A program made the position numbers and the translations under genes. Positions 1 to 6,245 of a DNA stretch of 6,245 nucleotides are shown in pieces. The notes under the pieces are model-generated. The model had not been told where the DNA came from. It saw nothing but the letters and a program-made list of their open reading frames with translations, and did no database searches. Position 1 is the stretch's first letter; each line of letters begins with the position of its first letter. This DNA is from Phycisphaerae bacterium (GTDB lineage Bacteria > Planctomycetota > Phycisphaerae > Phycisphaerales > UBA1924). The stretch lies in assembly GCA_016794945.1 (NCBI GenBank), contig JAEUIX010000040.1, positions 1 to 6,245 of the forward strand, written 5' to 3'.

Positions 1-1002
1 CTGCCCGGCCACGCCGCGCCCGTCAGCGCCATCGCCTTCCGGCCCGACCGCGCCGGCATGGCCTCGGTCTCCACCGACGGCCAGCTGCGGATCTGGGACG
101 GCGAACTGCTCGGCCGCGCCCTGGTTCGTCAGCGCACCGGCGATGCGCCCGCCCCGCTGGTGCTCGGCGCGGGACGGATCGGCTACCGCGACGATCTGCG
201 CTTCCGCGTGATCGACGCCGGCACCCGGGCCGACGTCGGCGATGTGCCCATCGTCAACGAGCGCGCGTGGTTCGAGCCAGACTCCGGCGATCTGCTGCTT
301 GCCCGAGACGGCCGCGTCCTCTCCCGGCACGCCCGCGACACGCTGCTGCCCCGGCCCGAAGTCGGCACGGCCGACACCCTGCCAGGTCCGCTGCGCCTCG
401 CGCTCCGCCTCCGCCCCAACGACCCGGCACCCCGGTGCGAGGTCGTCGACCTCTCGACGGGTTCGACCGTCGCCAGGCTCGAGGGCGGCTCGCCGGTGGC
501 CCCCTCCCCCTCGGGAGTGCGCGGCGTGATCAGCGCCGGCGGGGCCGTCGCCGCGATCCGTCCGCGCGACGATGTCGCCGAGTTCTTCGCGCTTCCCGGC
601 GGAACGCTCTTGGGCTCCTTGTCCGTCCCGGGTGGCGTCCGCGCCATCTCGCTCTCGGCCGACGGGCGAGTTGCCGTTCTGCTCGACTCCGGACGCGGCA
701 TCTGGCTGGTCGACACCCGCGGCGCGCGCCTGGTCAAGCGCATCGACGCCGGTACCAGCCCGGTCGACGCCGCCTTCAGCCCCGATGCTCGCCGCCTCGC
801 GGTCCTTCTGGCCGATGGGACCGTCCGCGTGCTCGAAACCTCGGGCCTGACCGAGATGCTCGTGCTCCGCAGCGGCGCCATCCAGCCGCAGGTCGTCGAC
901 TTCTCTCCCGACGGTTCGATCATCGCCATCGCCGGGCCGCAGGATCTGATCGCGTGGATCGCCCCGGCTTCCAACCCCCAGGTTCCCTCAGCCGGCCAAT
1001 AA
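1..1002 (+). CDS. WD40-repeat beta-propeller protein, C-terminal part (5' truncated)
   Basis: The reading frame is open from the first base of the window and ends at TAA 1000-1002, giving 333 codons of a longer protein. An ATG at 58 lies in the middle of a WD40 repeat, so it is not the true start. The first 33 codons form a classic repeat: GH at residues 3-4, then an 'AIAFRPD' strand, a 'STDGQLRIWD' strand and WD at 32-33. Three more recognisable blades lie near residues 211-245 (SLSADGR...IWLVD), 253-281 (AAFSPDARRLAVLLADGTVRVLE) and 295-320 (VDFSPDGSIIAIAG). The stretch at about 40-210 has the same strand rhythm but is degenerate. WD40 propellers are binding scaffolds, and no catalytic motif is visible. 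In Planctomycetota such propellers often sit behind Ser/Thr kinase domains, but the N-terminal part is outside the window, so this cannot be judged. The WD40 call is firm; the function is unknown. Confidence 0.85.
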   Translation: MPGHAAPVSAIAFRPDRAGMASVSTDGQLRIWDGELLGRALVRQRTGDAPAPLVLGAGRIGYRDDLRFRVIDAGTRADVGDVPIVNERAWFEPDSGDLLLARDGRVLSRHARDTLLPRPEVGTADTLPGPLRLALRLRPNDPAPRCEVVDLSTGSTVARLEGGSPVAPSPSGVRGVISAGGAVAAIRPRDDVAEFFALPGGTLLGSLSVPGGVRAISLSADGRVAVLLDSGRGIWLVDTRGARLVKRIDAGTSPVDAAFSPDARRLAVLLADGTVRVLETSGLTEMLVLRSGAIQPQVVDFSPDGSIIAIAGPQDLIAWIAPASNPQVPSAGQ

Positions 1003-1058
1003 CCGGCCACCAATTCGCATTCTGTTCGCAAAACCATGGCCCTGCCCAGTTCGCGAGT

Positions 1059-1064
1059 TAGACT
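1059..1064 (+). promoter_or_regulatory. Possible -10 element close to the metallopeptidase start (leaderless candidate)
   Basis: TAGACT matches TATAAT at four of six positions, including the key T, A and final T. It ends six bases before the ATG at 1071, so transcription would begin at or very near the start codon. No Shine-Dalgarno sequence is visible in the 20 bases upstream of this ATG, which fits a leaderless mRNA. There is no good -35 hexamer at 16-18 bases. The element overlaps the in-frame TAG stop at 1059-1061. A six-base match in this context can easily arise by chance. Confidence 0.25.
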
Positions 1065-1070
1065 TGCGGC

Positions 1071-4000
1071 ATGAGTCACCGCTGGAGTGTCGTCGGCATC
1101 GCCCTGGCGATCGCCGCCGTGGGGATTGTCGCCTTCGCCGGTCAGCCCGGATTCGGGCGGGGCGGCCGATCCGTCTGGACTCCCATCGACCGCATGCCGG
1201 CTGAGGCCGATGCGGCCCCGCCGGGCGTTCGTCCGGAGAAGTTCGCGGCCTTCAAGTTCGATCGCGATGCCATGGCCGCCGTGCTGCGGCGCGCCCCGCT
1301 GGAAGACACGCCCGAGGCCGCGCGTCCCATCGACGTGCCGCTGCCGATGCCCGACGGCTCGATCGCGACGTTCAAGGCCGTCGAGGCGCCGATCATGGCG
1401 CCAGAACTGCAGGCCCGGTACCCGCAGATCCGCACCTACCTGGGCTGGCGGGCCGACGACCTCGCCACCACCGCGCGCTTCGACCTGACGCCGCTGGGCT
1501 TCCACGCCCAGGTCATCACGCCCGGCGGGTTCATCTACGTCGATCCGTACTCGGCGCTCGACCGCACCGGGCACTACGCGTCGTACTGGCTGCGCGACTG
1601 GCGCGCGCCGGACTGGTTGTGCCAGGTTCCCGCGGGCGAGCTGTCGCTGCCCGACCCCGACCCCGAGCCCACCGACCGAGCCGGCCCCACCCGCCGAACC
1701 TACCGCGCCGCCGTCGCCGCCACCGTCGAGTTCACCACGCTCTACGGCGGCACAGTCGCCAGCGGCCTGTCTGCCGTCACCACGGCCATGAACCGCACCA
1801 CCGGCATCTACGAGGTCGAGGCCGCCATCCGCTTCCAGCTCGTCGCCAACAACGACCTGCTCATCTACACCGCCGCCACGGGAGACCCGTACACCAACTC
1901 CAACAACAGCACCATGCTCTCGGAGAACCAGACCAACCTCAACAACGTCATCGGCTTCGCCAACTACGACATCGGCCACGTCTTCGGCACCGCCGGCGGC
2001 GGCGTCGCGCAGCTCGGCGTGGTCAGCCAGACCAACAAGGCCCGCGGCGTGTCCGCCAACTTCTTCGGAGCCAGCGACCCGGCCAACACGCTCACCGTCG
2101 CCCACGAAATGGGCCACCAGTTCAACGCCGCGCACTCATGGAACGGCACCAACTCCGGCTGCACCGCCGGGCAGTGGGGGGGCTCCTCGCAGGCGCTCGA
2201 GCCCGGCAGCGGCAACACGATTATGTCGTACGGCGGTTCCTGCGGGGCCGACAACTACAACCCCGCCTCGCGCGATGCCTACTTCTCCAGCGGTTCGTTC
2301 GACCGGATCCTGGCCTGGGCCATGGGCAGCGGCACGCCGTTCCTCAGCGAAGCGACCGGCAACACCGCGCCGACCATCTCCGCGGGGTCGAACTTCACCA
2401 TCCCCGCCCGCACCCCCTTCGTCCTCACGGCCACCGGCAGCGACGCCAACGGCGACAGCATCACCTACTGCTGGGAACAGCGCAACGGCAGCAGCCAGTT
2501 CGCGCTGGCCGCCGGCGACCCGGGCAACGGCCCGATCATCCGCTCCTTCCCCGCCGTCGCCTCGTCGGCGCGAACCGTGCCCAATCTCTTCAACCTGCTC
2601 TCCAACACGTTCACGCCCGGCGAGATCCTGCCGACCACCACGCGCACGCTCAACTTCCGCGTCACCGCCCGCGATAATCGCGCCGGCAACGGCGGCGTCA
2701 ACACCAGCGACATGACCATCAGCGTGGTCAACACCGGCTCGCCATTCCGCGTCATCTACCCCAACATCCTCTCCTCCTCCATCAGCGGCGTGCAGACCGT
2801 CACCTGGAACGTCGCCAATACCAACCTCAGCCCCATCAACACCGCCAACGTCCGCATCCTCCTCTCGACCGACGGCGGAAACACCTGGCCCACCACCCTC
2901 CTGGCCAGCACCCCCAACAACGGTTCGGCGCAGGTCACCCTGCCGCAGATCTCCTCCACCACCGCCCGCATCCGCGTCGAGGCCGTCAACAACATCTACT
3001 TCGATGTCTCCGACGCGAACTTCACCATCACCCCGGCGCTCTCCACCATCAACCTCACGCTCGGCGGTGTCATCGGCCTGTCCGACCCGCTCGGCTCCGG
3101 AAACGACAACGGCAACGGCGTCGCCGACCCCGGTGAGAACTGGCTGCTGCTCACGGTCCCCATCCAGAACCGCGGCCTGACCACCGCCACAGGCGTCTCG
3201 GCCACGCTGACGAGCCTCACCGGAACCGCCACCGTCATCGACGCGGCCTCGGCCTACCCCGACCTGGCGAACAACGTCGTCGGCGTCAACGCCGCCGCGT
3301 TCCGCATCGCCCTGGCCTCCAACCACCCCTGCGGCACGCCCGTCAGCCTGCGGCTCAACGTCACCTCGGCCCAGGGCCCCGCGACCATCAACTTCTCGCT
3401 CCCCGTCGGCAACCCCGCCTCGTTCACGTTCAACGGCGCAACGGCCATCCCCGACAACTCCACCAACGGCGTCCTCGTTCCGCTGGTGGTGTCCGGCGTG
3501 CCGGGGTCGATCTCTGACGTCAACTTCCGCTTCGGCGGCACCTCGTGCAACACCACGAGCACCAGCACCTCCGTCGGCCTGAACCACTCTTTCACCGGCG
3601 AGCTGGTCGTGACCCTCATCAGCCCCTCGGGAACCGCCGTGAAGCTCATCGATTTCCTCACAGGCGGCCTCGGCGATAACCCGGGCAACAACTTCTGCCA
3701 GACCGTCCTGGACGATCAGTCCGGCGGCGCATCGATCCAGTCGCTCACCAGCGCCAACGCCCCGTACACCGGCGCCTTCACCCCGGCCAACCCGCTGGGC
3801 GCGTTCAACGGCCAGCCCGCCAACGGCACCTGGCTCCTCCGCGTGCAGGACCTGGCCGCGGGCGACACCGGAACAGTCCGGAACTTCTCCCTGACGTTCA
3901 ACAACGCGGCCTCGACCGTGTGTCAGCCGCCCGCGACCATCCCCTCCTGCAGCCCCGCCGACGTCGCCACCGAGGGCAGCCTTCAGCCCTTCATTGACGG

Positions 4001-4196
4001 TCCGGACGGCTTCATCACGGGCACCGACTTCGACGTCTTCGTGCAGGGCTTCTTCCAGGAAGTCCGCCGCCCCAGCCCCGCCGGCCCCTACATCGCCGAC
4101 CTGACCGATGACACCGGCACCGGCGGCCCCGACTCGTTCATCACCGGCGCCGACTTCGACAAGTTCATCAGCCTGTTCTTCGCCGGCTGCCCCTGA
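1071..4196 (+). CDS. Secreted reprolysin-like (M12B-type) zinc metallopeptidase with P domain and dockerin-like C-terminal tail
   Basis: This 1,041-residue protein is predicted to be an exported zinc endopeptidase. ATG 1071 is the first start after an in-frame TAG at 1059. Residues 1-23 look like a signal peptide (HRW, then a hydrophobic run ending AFA|G). A propeptide follows to about 208, including a 'GFHAQVITPGGFIYVDPYS' segment. The catalytic domain spans about 211-430, with zinc ligands H345, H349 and H355 in HEMGHQFNAAH, catalytic E346 and a Met-turn at M385 (TIMSYGG). C364 and C391 may pair. Downstream modules are an Ig/PKD-like region at about 431-556, a 'TVTWNVANTN...LLSTDGGNTWP' module at 557-653, and a CARDB-like module at about 660-780 containing NDNGNGVADPGEN. 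A P/Homo-B domain follows at about 783-945 (HSFTGELVVTLISPSGT, NGTWLLRVQDLAAGDTGTV). Two dockerin-like repeats occupy 960-1041, ending FFAGCP. Asn replaces the usual Gly at the third position after the second zinc His, as in ADAMTS enzymes. Substrate is unknown. The family call is strong; the accessory-module names are approximate. Confidence 0.93.
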   Translation: MSHRWSVVGIALAIAAVGIVAFAGQPGFGRGGRSVWTPIDRMPAEADAAPPGVRPEKFAAFKFDRDAMAAVLRRAPLEDTPEAARPIDVPLPMPDGSIATFKAVEAPIMAPELQARYPQIRTYLGWRADDLATTARFDLTPLGFHAQVITPGGFIYVDPYSALDRTGHYASYWLRDWRAPDWLCQVPAGELSLPDPDPEPTDRAGPTRRTYRAAVAATVEFTTLYGGTVASGLSAVTTAMNRTTGIYEVEAAIRFQLVANNDLLIYTAATGDPYTNSNNSTMLSENQTNLNNVIGFANYDIGHVFGTAGGGVAQLGVVSQTNKARGVSANFFGASDPANTLTVAHEMGHQFNAAHSWNGTNSGCTAGQWGGSSQALEPGSGNTIMSYGGSCGADNYNPASRDAYFSSGSFDRILAWAMGSGTPFLSEATGNTAPTISAGSNFTIPARTPFVLTATGSDANGDSITYCWEQRNGSSQFALAAGDPGNGPIIRSFPAVASSARTVPNLFNLLSNTFTPGEILPTTTRTLNFRVTARDNRAGNGGVNTSDMTISVVNTGSPFRVIYPNILSSSISGVQTVTWNVANTNLSPINTANVRILLSTDGGNTWPTTLLASTPNNGSAQVTLPQISSTTARIRVEAVNNIYFDVSDANFTITPALSTINLTLGGVIGLSDPLGSGNDNGNGVADPGENWLLLTVPIQNRGLTTATGVSATLTSLTGTATVIDAASAYPDLANNVVGVNAAAFRIALASNHPCGTPVSLRLNVTSAQGPATINFSLPVGNPASFTFNGATAIPDNSTNGVLVPLVVSGVPGSISDVNFRFGGTSCNTTSTSTSVGLNHSFTGELVVTLISPSGTAVKLIDFLTGGLGDNPGNNFCQTVLDDQSGGASIQSLTSANAPYTGAFTPANPLGAFNGQPANGTWLLRVQDLAAGDTGTVRNFSLTFNNAASTVCQPPATIPSCSPADVATEGSLQPFIDGPDGFITGTDFDVFVQGFFQEVRRPSPAGPYIADLTDDTGTGGPDSFITGADFDKFISLFFAGCP
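3999..4055 (+). repeat. Dockerin-like repeat 1 of the metallopeptidase tail
   Basis: This encodes the 19 residues GPDGFITGTDFDVFVQGFF (residues 977-995). It is the first of two copies of a G-x-D-x-x-x-T-G-x-D-F-D-x-F-x-x-x-F-F motif in the tail. The layout resembles a dockerin or EF-hand loop followed by a short helix. Asp 979 and Asp 986 fall where loop positions 5 and 12 would be. The second copy follows 42 residues later. Confidence 0.75.
4125..4181 (+). repeat. Dockerin-like repeat 2 of the metallopeptidase tail
   Basis: This encodes GPDSFITGADFDKFISLFF (residues 1019-1037) and is followed only by AGCP and the stop. It matches repeat 1 at 13 of 19 residues. Bases 4141-4160 are identical to 6137-6156 in the neighbouring serine protease gene. 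The terminal Gly-Cys probably pairs with Cys 960 at the start of the tail; that pairing is inference. Confidence 0.75.
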
Positions 4197-4316
4197 CCAC
4201 CCCGTCGATCTCGCCCCGACCCCTCCTCGCCTGATCCCCGAGCGGATGAACAAGCGGTTTCCCAGCCGACTTCCCGTCCCCAAAGCCCCCGAGACAGCCA
4301 ATGGCACACGCCCCGT

Positions 4317-4358
4317 CACCCCGGGATCGTCAAATGCCCGGATTCGGGGGTGTTTTTT
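4317..4358 (+). terminator. Intrinsic (Rho-independent) terminator after the metallopeptidase gene
   Basis: CACCCC (4317-4322) pairs with GGGGTG (4347-4352). After one G/G mismatch, GGATC (4324-4328) pairs with GATTC (4341-4345) with one G-T wobble. The loop is 4329-4340. An alternative inner pairing, CGGG with CCCG, is possible. Six T residues (4353-4358) follow directly, a striking T-run in this GC-rich DNA. It lies 120 bases after the metallopeptidase stop and upstream of the protease promoter region, so it should separate the two transcripts. The 120 bases between the stop and the stem show no gene or other structure. Confidence 0.8.
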
Positions 4359-4371
4359 GCAACGTTCAAGG

Positions 4372-4400
4372 TGTGCATGCCGAACCGGTCTAGGCATAAT
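4372..4400 (+). promoter_or_regulatory. Possible sigma-70-type promoter for the serine protease gene
   Basis: CATAAT (4395-4400) is a five-of-six match to TATAAT and is notable in such GC-rich DNA. Seventeen bases upstream is TGTGCA (4372-4377), which matches TTGACA at only three positions. Placement just after the terminator and about 38 bases before the protease ATG fits a promoter for that gene. Confidence is low because the -35 half is poor and planctomycete promoter consensus sequences are not well defined. Confidence 0.35.
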
Positions 4401-4426
4401 GAAGTGAGCGTCACCGGGTCCGTCTT

Positions 4427-4431
4427 GGAGG
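4427..4431 (+). promoter_or_regulatory. Shine-Dalgarno site (GGAGG) for the serine protease
   Basis: GGAGG sits six bases upstream of ATG 4438. It fixes the start of the S8 protease together with an in-frame TGA at 4405-4407, after which there is no other in-frame start codon before 4438. The upstream metallopeptidase has no comparable site. Confidence 0.75.
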
Positions 4432-4437
4432 CCTGAC

Positions 4438-6245
4438 ATGCCAACGTCGTTTCCGCGCCGGGGGGCCGGGTGCTGGTCGGTCATTCTGCTCGCCCTTGCC
4501 TCTGGCGCAGTCGCCGCGCCGCCCGCCGACGGGGCTGCAGAGGCGCCGCGCCAGGCGTGGTCCAACGACCCCGCAGCCATCACCCCGGTCGCCCATCCGG
4601 CGCACGTGCTCGTCCGCTTCCAGGCCGACGCCGACGAAGCCACCCGCGCCGCCGCCCACGCCGCGGCTGGCGCGATCGAGGTGTTCGCCACCTACCGCCT
4701 CGTGCCCGGTCTCGTCGCCGTGCGCGTGCCCGAGGGAAAGGTCGCCGAGGCCGTCGCCGTCTACGCCAGGATGCCCGGCGTGCGCTACGCCGAGCCCGAC
4801 TACATCCACGTCGCCCTTGGCGGCGGCTCGCAGAGCACGCCCTACGGCATCACCATGGTCAACGCCCCGCAGGTTTGGCCGTTCGCCCGCGGCTCCGGCC
4901 GGCGCGTCGCCGTGCTTGACACCGGCGTCGACTTCTTCCACCCCGACCTGCCCCAGCCGGTCGCCTCCGCCTCGTTCGTCAGCGGCCAGACTGCACAGGA
5001 CGGCAACGACCACGGCACGCACTGCTCCGGCACCGTCCTCGCCCGCGACAACGACTTCGGCGTCGTCGGCGTGGCGCCGCTGGCCGACCTGCTGATCGGC
5101 AAGGTCCTCGCCGACTCCGGCTCCGGCGCCACAAGCGGCATCATCTCCGGAGTCAACTGGGCCGTCTCCAATAACGCCGACGTCATCAGCATGTCTCTCG
5201 GCGGCGGCGGGTTCAGCCAGGCCTTCGCCGACGCCTGCCTTGCCGCCTTCGACGCCGGCGTCGCCGTCATCGCGGCGGCCGGCAACAGCAACTCCAGCAC
5301 CCCGAGCTACCCCGCCAGCTACCCGGGTGTCATCTCCGTCGCCGCCGTCGACTCGGGCGCCAACCGCGCGTCGTTCAGCAACTTCGGCCCCACCGTCGAC
5401 ATCAGCGCGCCGGGCGTCGGCGTTCTCTCCACCATCCCCACGACAGGATCGCCAACCGTCAACGCCGCCTGGAACAACACCAACCGCACCACGATCCAGC
5501 TCGTCGGAAGCCCCTCCACCTCCGTCATCGGCCAGGTCGTCTATTGCGGCACCGGCGGTGCCGCCAGCGATTTCCCGCCCACCGTCGTCGGCAAGATCGC
5601 ACACATCCGGCGCGGCGGCACTGTTCCCGGCGGCACCACCAACATCACGTTCAACACCAAGGCCACCAACGCCCGCAACGCCGGCGCCATCGGCGTCATC
5701 ATCTCCGACGACGGTCGAGGCCTGGGCTCCTGGACCCTCAACATCTCCGGCACGTTCGCCATCCCGGTCGTCGGTGTCTCCCAGGCCGACGGCAACGACC
5801 TGCTGGCCAACGACGGCACCACCGGCTCCATCACGTTCGTCGTCGTCTCCACCGCCGGCTACGCGTCGTTCAGCGGCACAAGCATGGCCACGCCCCACGT
5901 CGCGGGCGTCGCGGCGCTGCTGCTCAGCGCATTCCCGCGGGGCGCCGTCAGCCCCGCGCTGCTCGAGGAGGCCATGGAGTCCACCGCCACCGATCTCGGC
6001 GCCGCCGGGCGCGACGACCTGTTCGGCTGGGGCCTGGTCAACGCCAACGCCGCGTATCAGTACCTGCTGGTCAACGTCGCCGACTGCCCGGCCGACATCG
6101 CCCTGAGTTCCGGCGCCCCGGGCAAGGACGGGGTCGTCACCGGCGCCGACTTCGACCTGTTCATCCAGGCGTTCTTCAGCGAGCAGCGAGACGCGCAGAA
6201 CCGGCTCATCGCCGACGTGGCCGTCGCCGGCACCGGCGACGCCGG
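4438..6245 (+). CDS. Secreted subtilisin-family (S8) serine protease with PA domain and dockerin-like tail (3' truncated)
   Basis: The frame is open from ATG 4438 to the window end, giving 602 complete codons plus two bases. Residues 1-26 form a signal peptide (FPRR, then VILLALASGAVA|A). Residues about 54-127 resemble an I9/fervidolysin-type inhibitory prodomain (HVLVRFQADAD...LVAVRVPEG...MPGVRYAEPDY). The catalytic domain holds D161 (VAVLDTGVD), H192 (DGNDHGTHCSG), oxyanion-hole N283 (AAAGNSNSS) and S482 (FSGTSMATPHVAG), so the triad is intact. A PA domain (about 350-465, with VVGKIAHIRRGG and KATNARNAGAIGVIISDD) is inserted between N283 and S482, as in many large subtilases, where it is thought to affect substrate access. 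From Cys 550 (CPADI) the dockerin-like tail begins, with one motif copy at 562-580. By alignment to the neighbour's tail, a second copy and a terminal Gly-Cys should follow about 24 codons beyond the window. It probably degrades extracellular protein. The family call is very strong. Confidence 0.95.
   Translation, partial: MPTSFPRRGAGCWSVILLALASGAVAAPPADGAAEAPRQAWSNDPAAITPVAHPAHVLVRFQADADEATRAAAHAAAGAIEVFATYRLVPGLVAVRVPEGKVAEAVAVYARMPGVRYAEPDYIHVALGGGSQSTPYGITMVNAPQVWPFARGSGRRVAVLDTGVDFFHPDLPQPVASASFVSGQTAQDGNDHGTHCSGTVLARDNDFGVVGVAPLADLLIGKVLADSGSGATSGIISGVNWAVSNNADVISMSLGGGGFSQAFADACLAAFDAGVAVIAAAGNSNSSTPSYPASYPGVISVAAVDSGANRASFSNFGPTVDISAPGVGVLSTIPTTGSPTVNAAWNNTNRTTIQLVGSPSTSVIGQVVYCGTGGAASDFPPTVVGKIAHIRRGGTVPGGTTNITFNTKATNARNAGAIGVIISDDGRGLGSWTLNISGTFAIPVVGVSQADGNDLLANDGTTGSITFVVVSTAGYASFSGTSMATPHVAGVAALLLSAFPRGAVSPALLEEAMESTATDLGAAGRDDLFGWGLVNANAAYQYLLVNVADCPADIALSSGAPGKDGVVTGADFDLFIQAFFSEQRDAQNRLIADVAVAGTGDA
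6121..6177 (+). repeat. Dockerin-like repeat in the serine protease tail
   Basis: This encodes GKDGVVTGADFDLFIQAFF (residues 562-580) and matches the metallopeptidase copies at most motif positions. The following linker (RLIADVAVAGTGDA) aligns with YIADLTDDTGTGG between the two metallopeptidase copies. That predicts a second repeat starting about two codons after the window ends. Confidence 0.7.

Noticed and set aside
991..1007. GCCGG...CCGGC inverted repeat around the WD40 stop codon
   Set aside because: The stem is only five base pairs and no T-run follows. Such short palindromes are common at this GC content, so it is not called a terminator.
183..2135. 650-codon open frame on the - strand
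   Set aside because: It lies opposite the WD40 gene and the first third of the metallopeptidase. The translation is Arg/Gly/Val/Asp-rich low-complexity text with no domain, typical of the antisense frame of GC-rich genes.
1619..2677. 352-codon + strand open frame
   Set aside because: It is an out-of-frame shadow of the metallopeptidase catalytic region, made of Arg/His/Gln/Pro runs with no domain.
4399..4407. ATG AAG TGA mini-frame upstream of the protease
   Set aside because: It encodes two residues, overlaps the -10 candidate and has no ribosome-binding site. It is useful only as the in-frame stop that bounds the protease start.
2136..4691. 851-codon open frame on the - strand
   Set aside because: It lies antisense to the metallopeptidase catalytic and C-terminal domains, crosses the terminator and runs into the protease gene. 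It consists of Gly/Asp/Val/Arg-rich runs without any recognisable motif.
4411..5898. 495-codon open frame on the - strand
   Set aside because: It is antisense to the S8 protease, whose triad and domains are intact on the + strand. The composition is again a Gly/Asp/Val/Ala shadow.
5240..6106. 288-codon + strand open frame
   Set aside because: It is out of frame with the S8 protease and is Pro/Ser/Arg/Ala low complexity. The protease frame through the same bases carries the catalytic Ser and PA domain.
1..6245. Mobile element, CRISPR, tRNA/rRNA, toxin-antitoxin or defence locus
   Set aside because: No transposase or integrase motifs, terminal inverted repeats, spaced direct repeats or RNA gene signatures were seen. 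All long coding stretches are accounted for by the three genes.

Overview
This 6,245-base window is very GC-rich and has a strong preference for G or C at third codon positions. It carries three genes, all on the + strand. The two secreted proteins have C-terminal tails with a G-x-D-x-x-x-T-G-x-D-F-D-x-F pattern, and the complete one ends in ...FFAGCP. This resembles the 'GC-type dockerin' anchoring tail that I associate with Planctomycetota, especially Phycisphaerales. A WD40-repeat protein next door fits that group too. The taxonomic call is inference; there is no rRNA or other marker here.

Layout. (1) Positions 1-1002 are the C-terminal 333 codons of a WD40 beta-propeller protein whose start lies upstream of the window. 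(2) After 68 bases comes 1071-4196, a complete 1,041-residue secreted multidomain zinc metallopeptidase of the reprolysin (M12B-like) type. It has a signal peptide, a propeptide, the catalytic domain, Ig-like modules, a P/Homo-B domain and the dockerin-like tail. (3) A 241-base intergenic region holds a convincing intrinsic terminator (4317-4358), a weak promoter candidate and a clear Shine-Dalgarno site. (4) From 4438 to the window end runs a secreted subtilisin-family (S8) protease with an inhibitory prodomain, a PA domain inserted in the catalytic domain and the same type of tail. It is cut by the window edge, by my estimate about two dozen codons before its stop.

Function. The two peptidases belong to different catalytic classes (zinc metallo and serine), are both exported, and share a tail family. 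They look like a pair of extracellular protein-degrading enzymes handled by a common anchoring or sorting route. The terminator and separate SD site suggest they are separate transcription units. The WD40 protein has no visible functional link to them.

I do not see a mobile element, CRISPR array, RNA gene or defence system. The long open frames on the - strand are GC-driven shadows of the real genes. The most interesting element is the shared C-terminal tail, which has a non-canonical EF-hand-like loop and a conserved cysteine pair.
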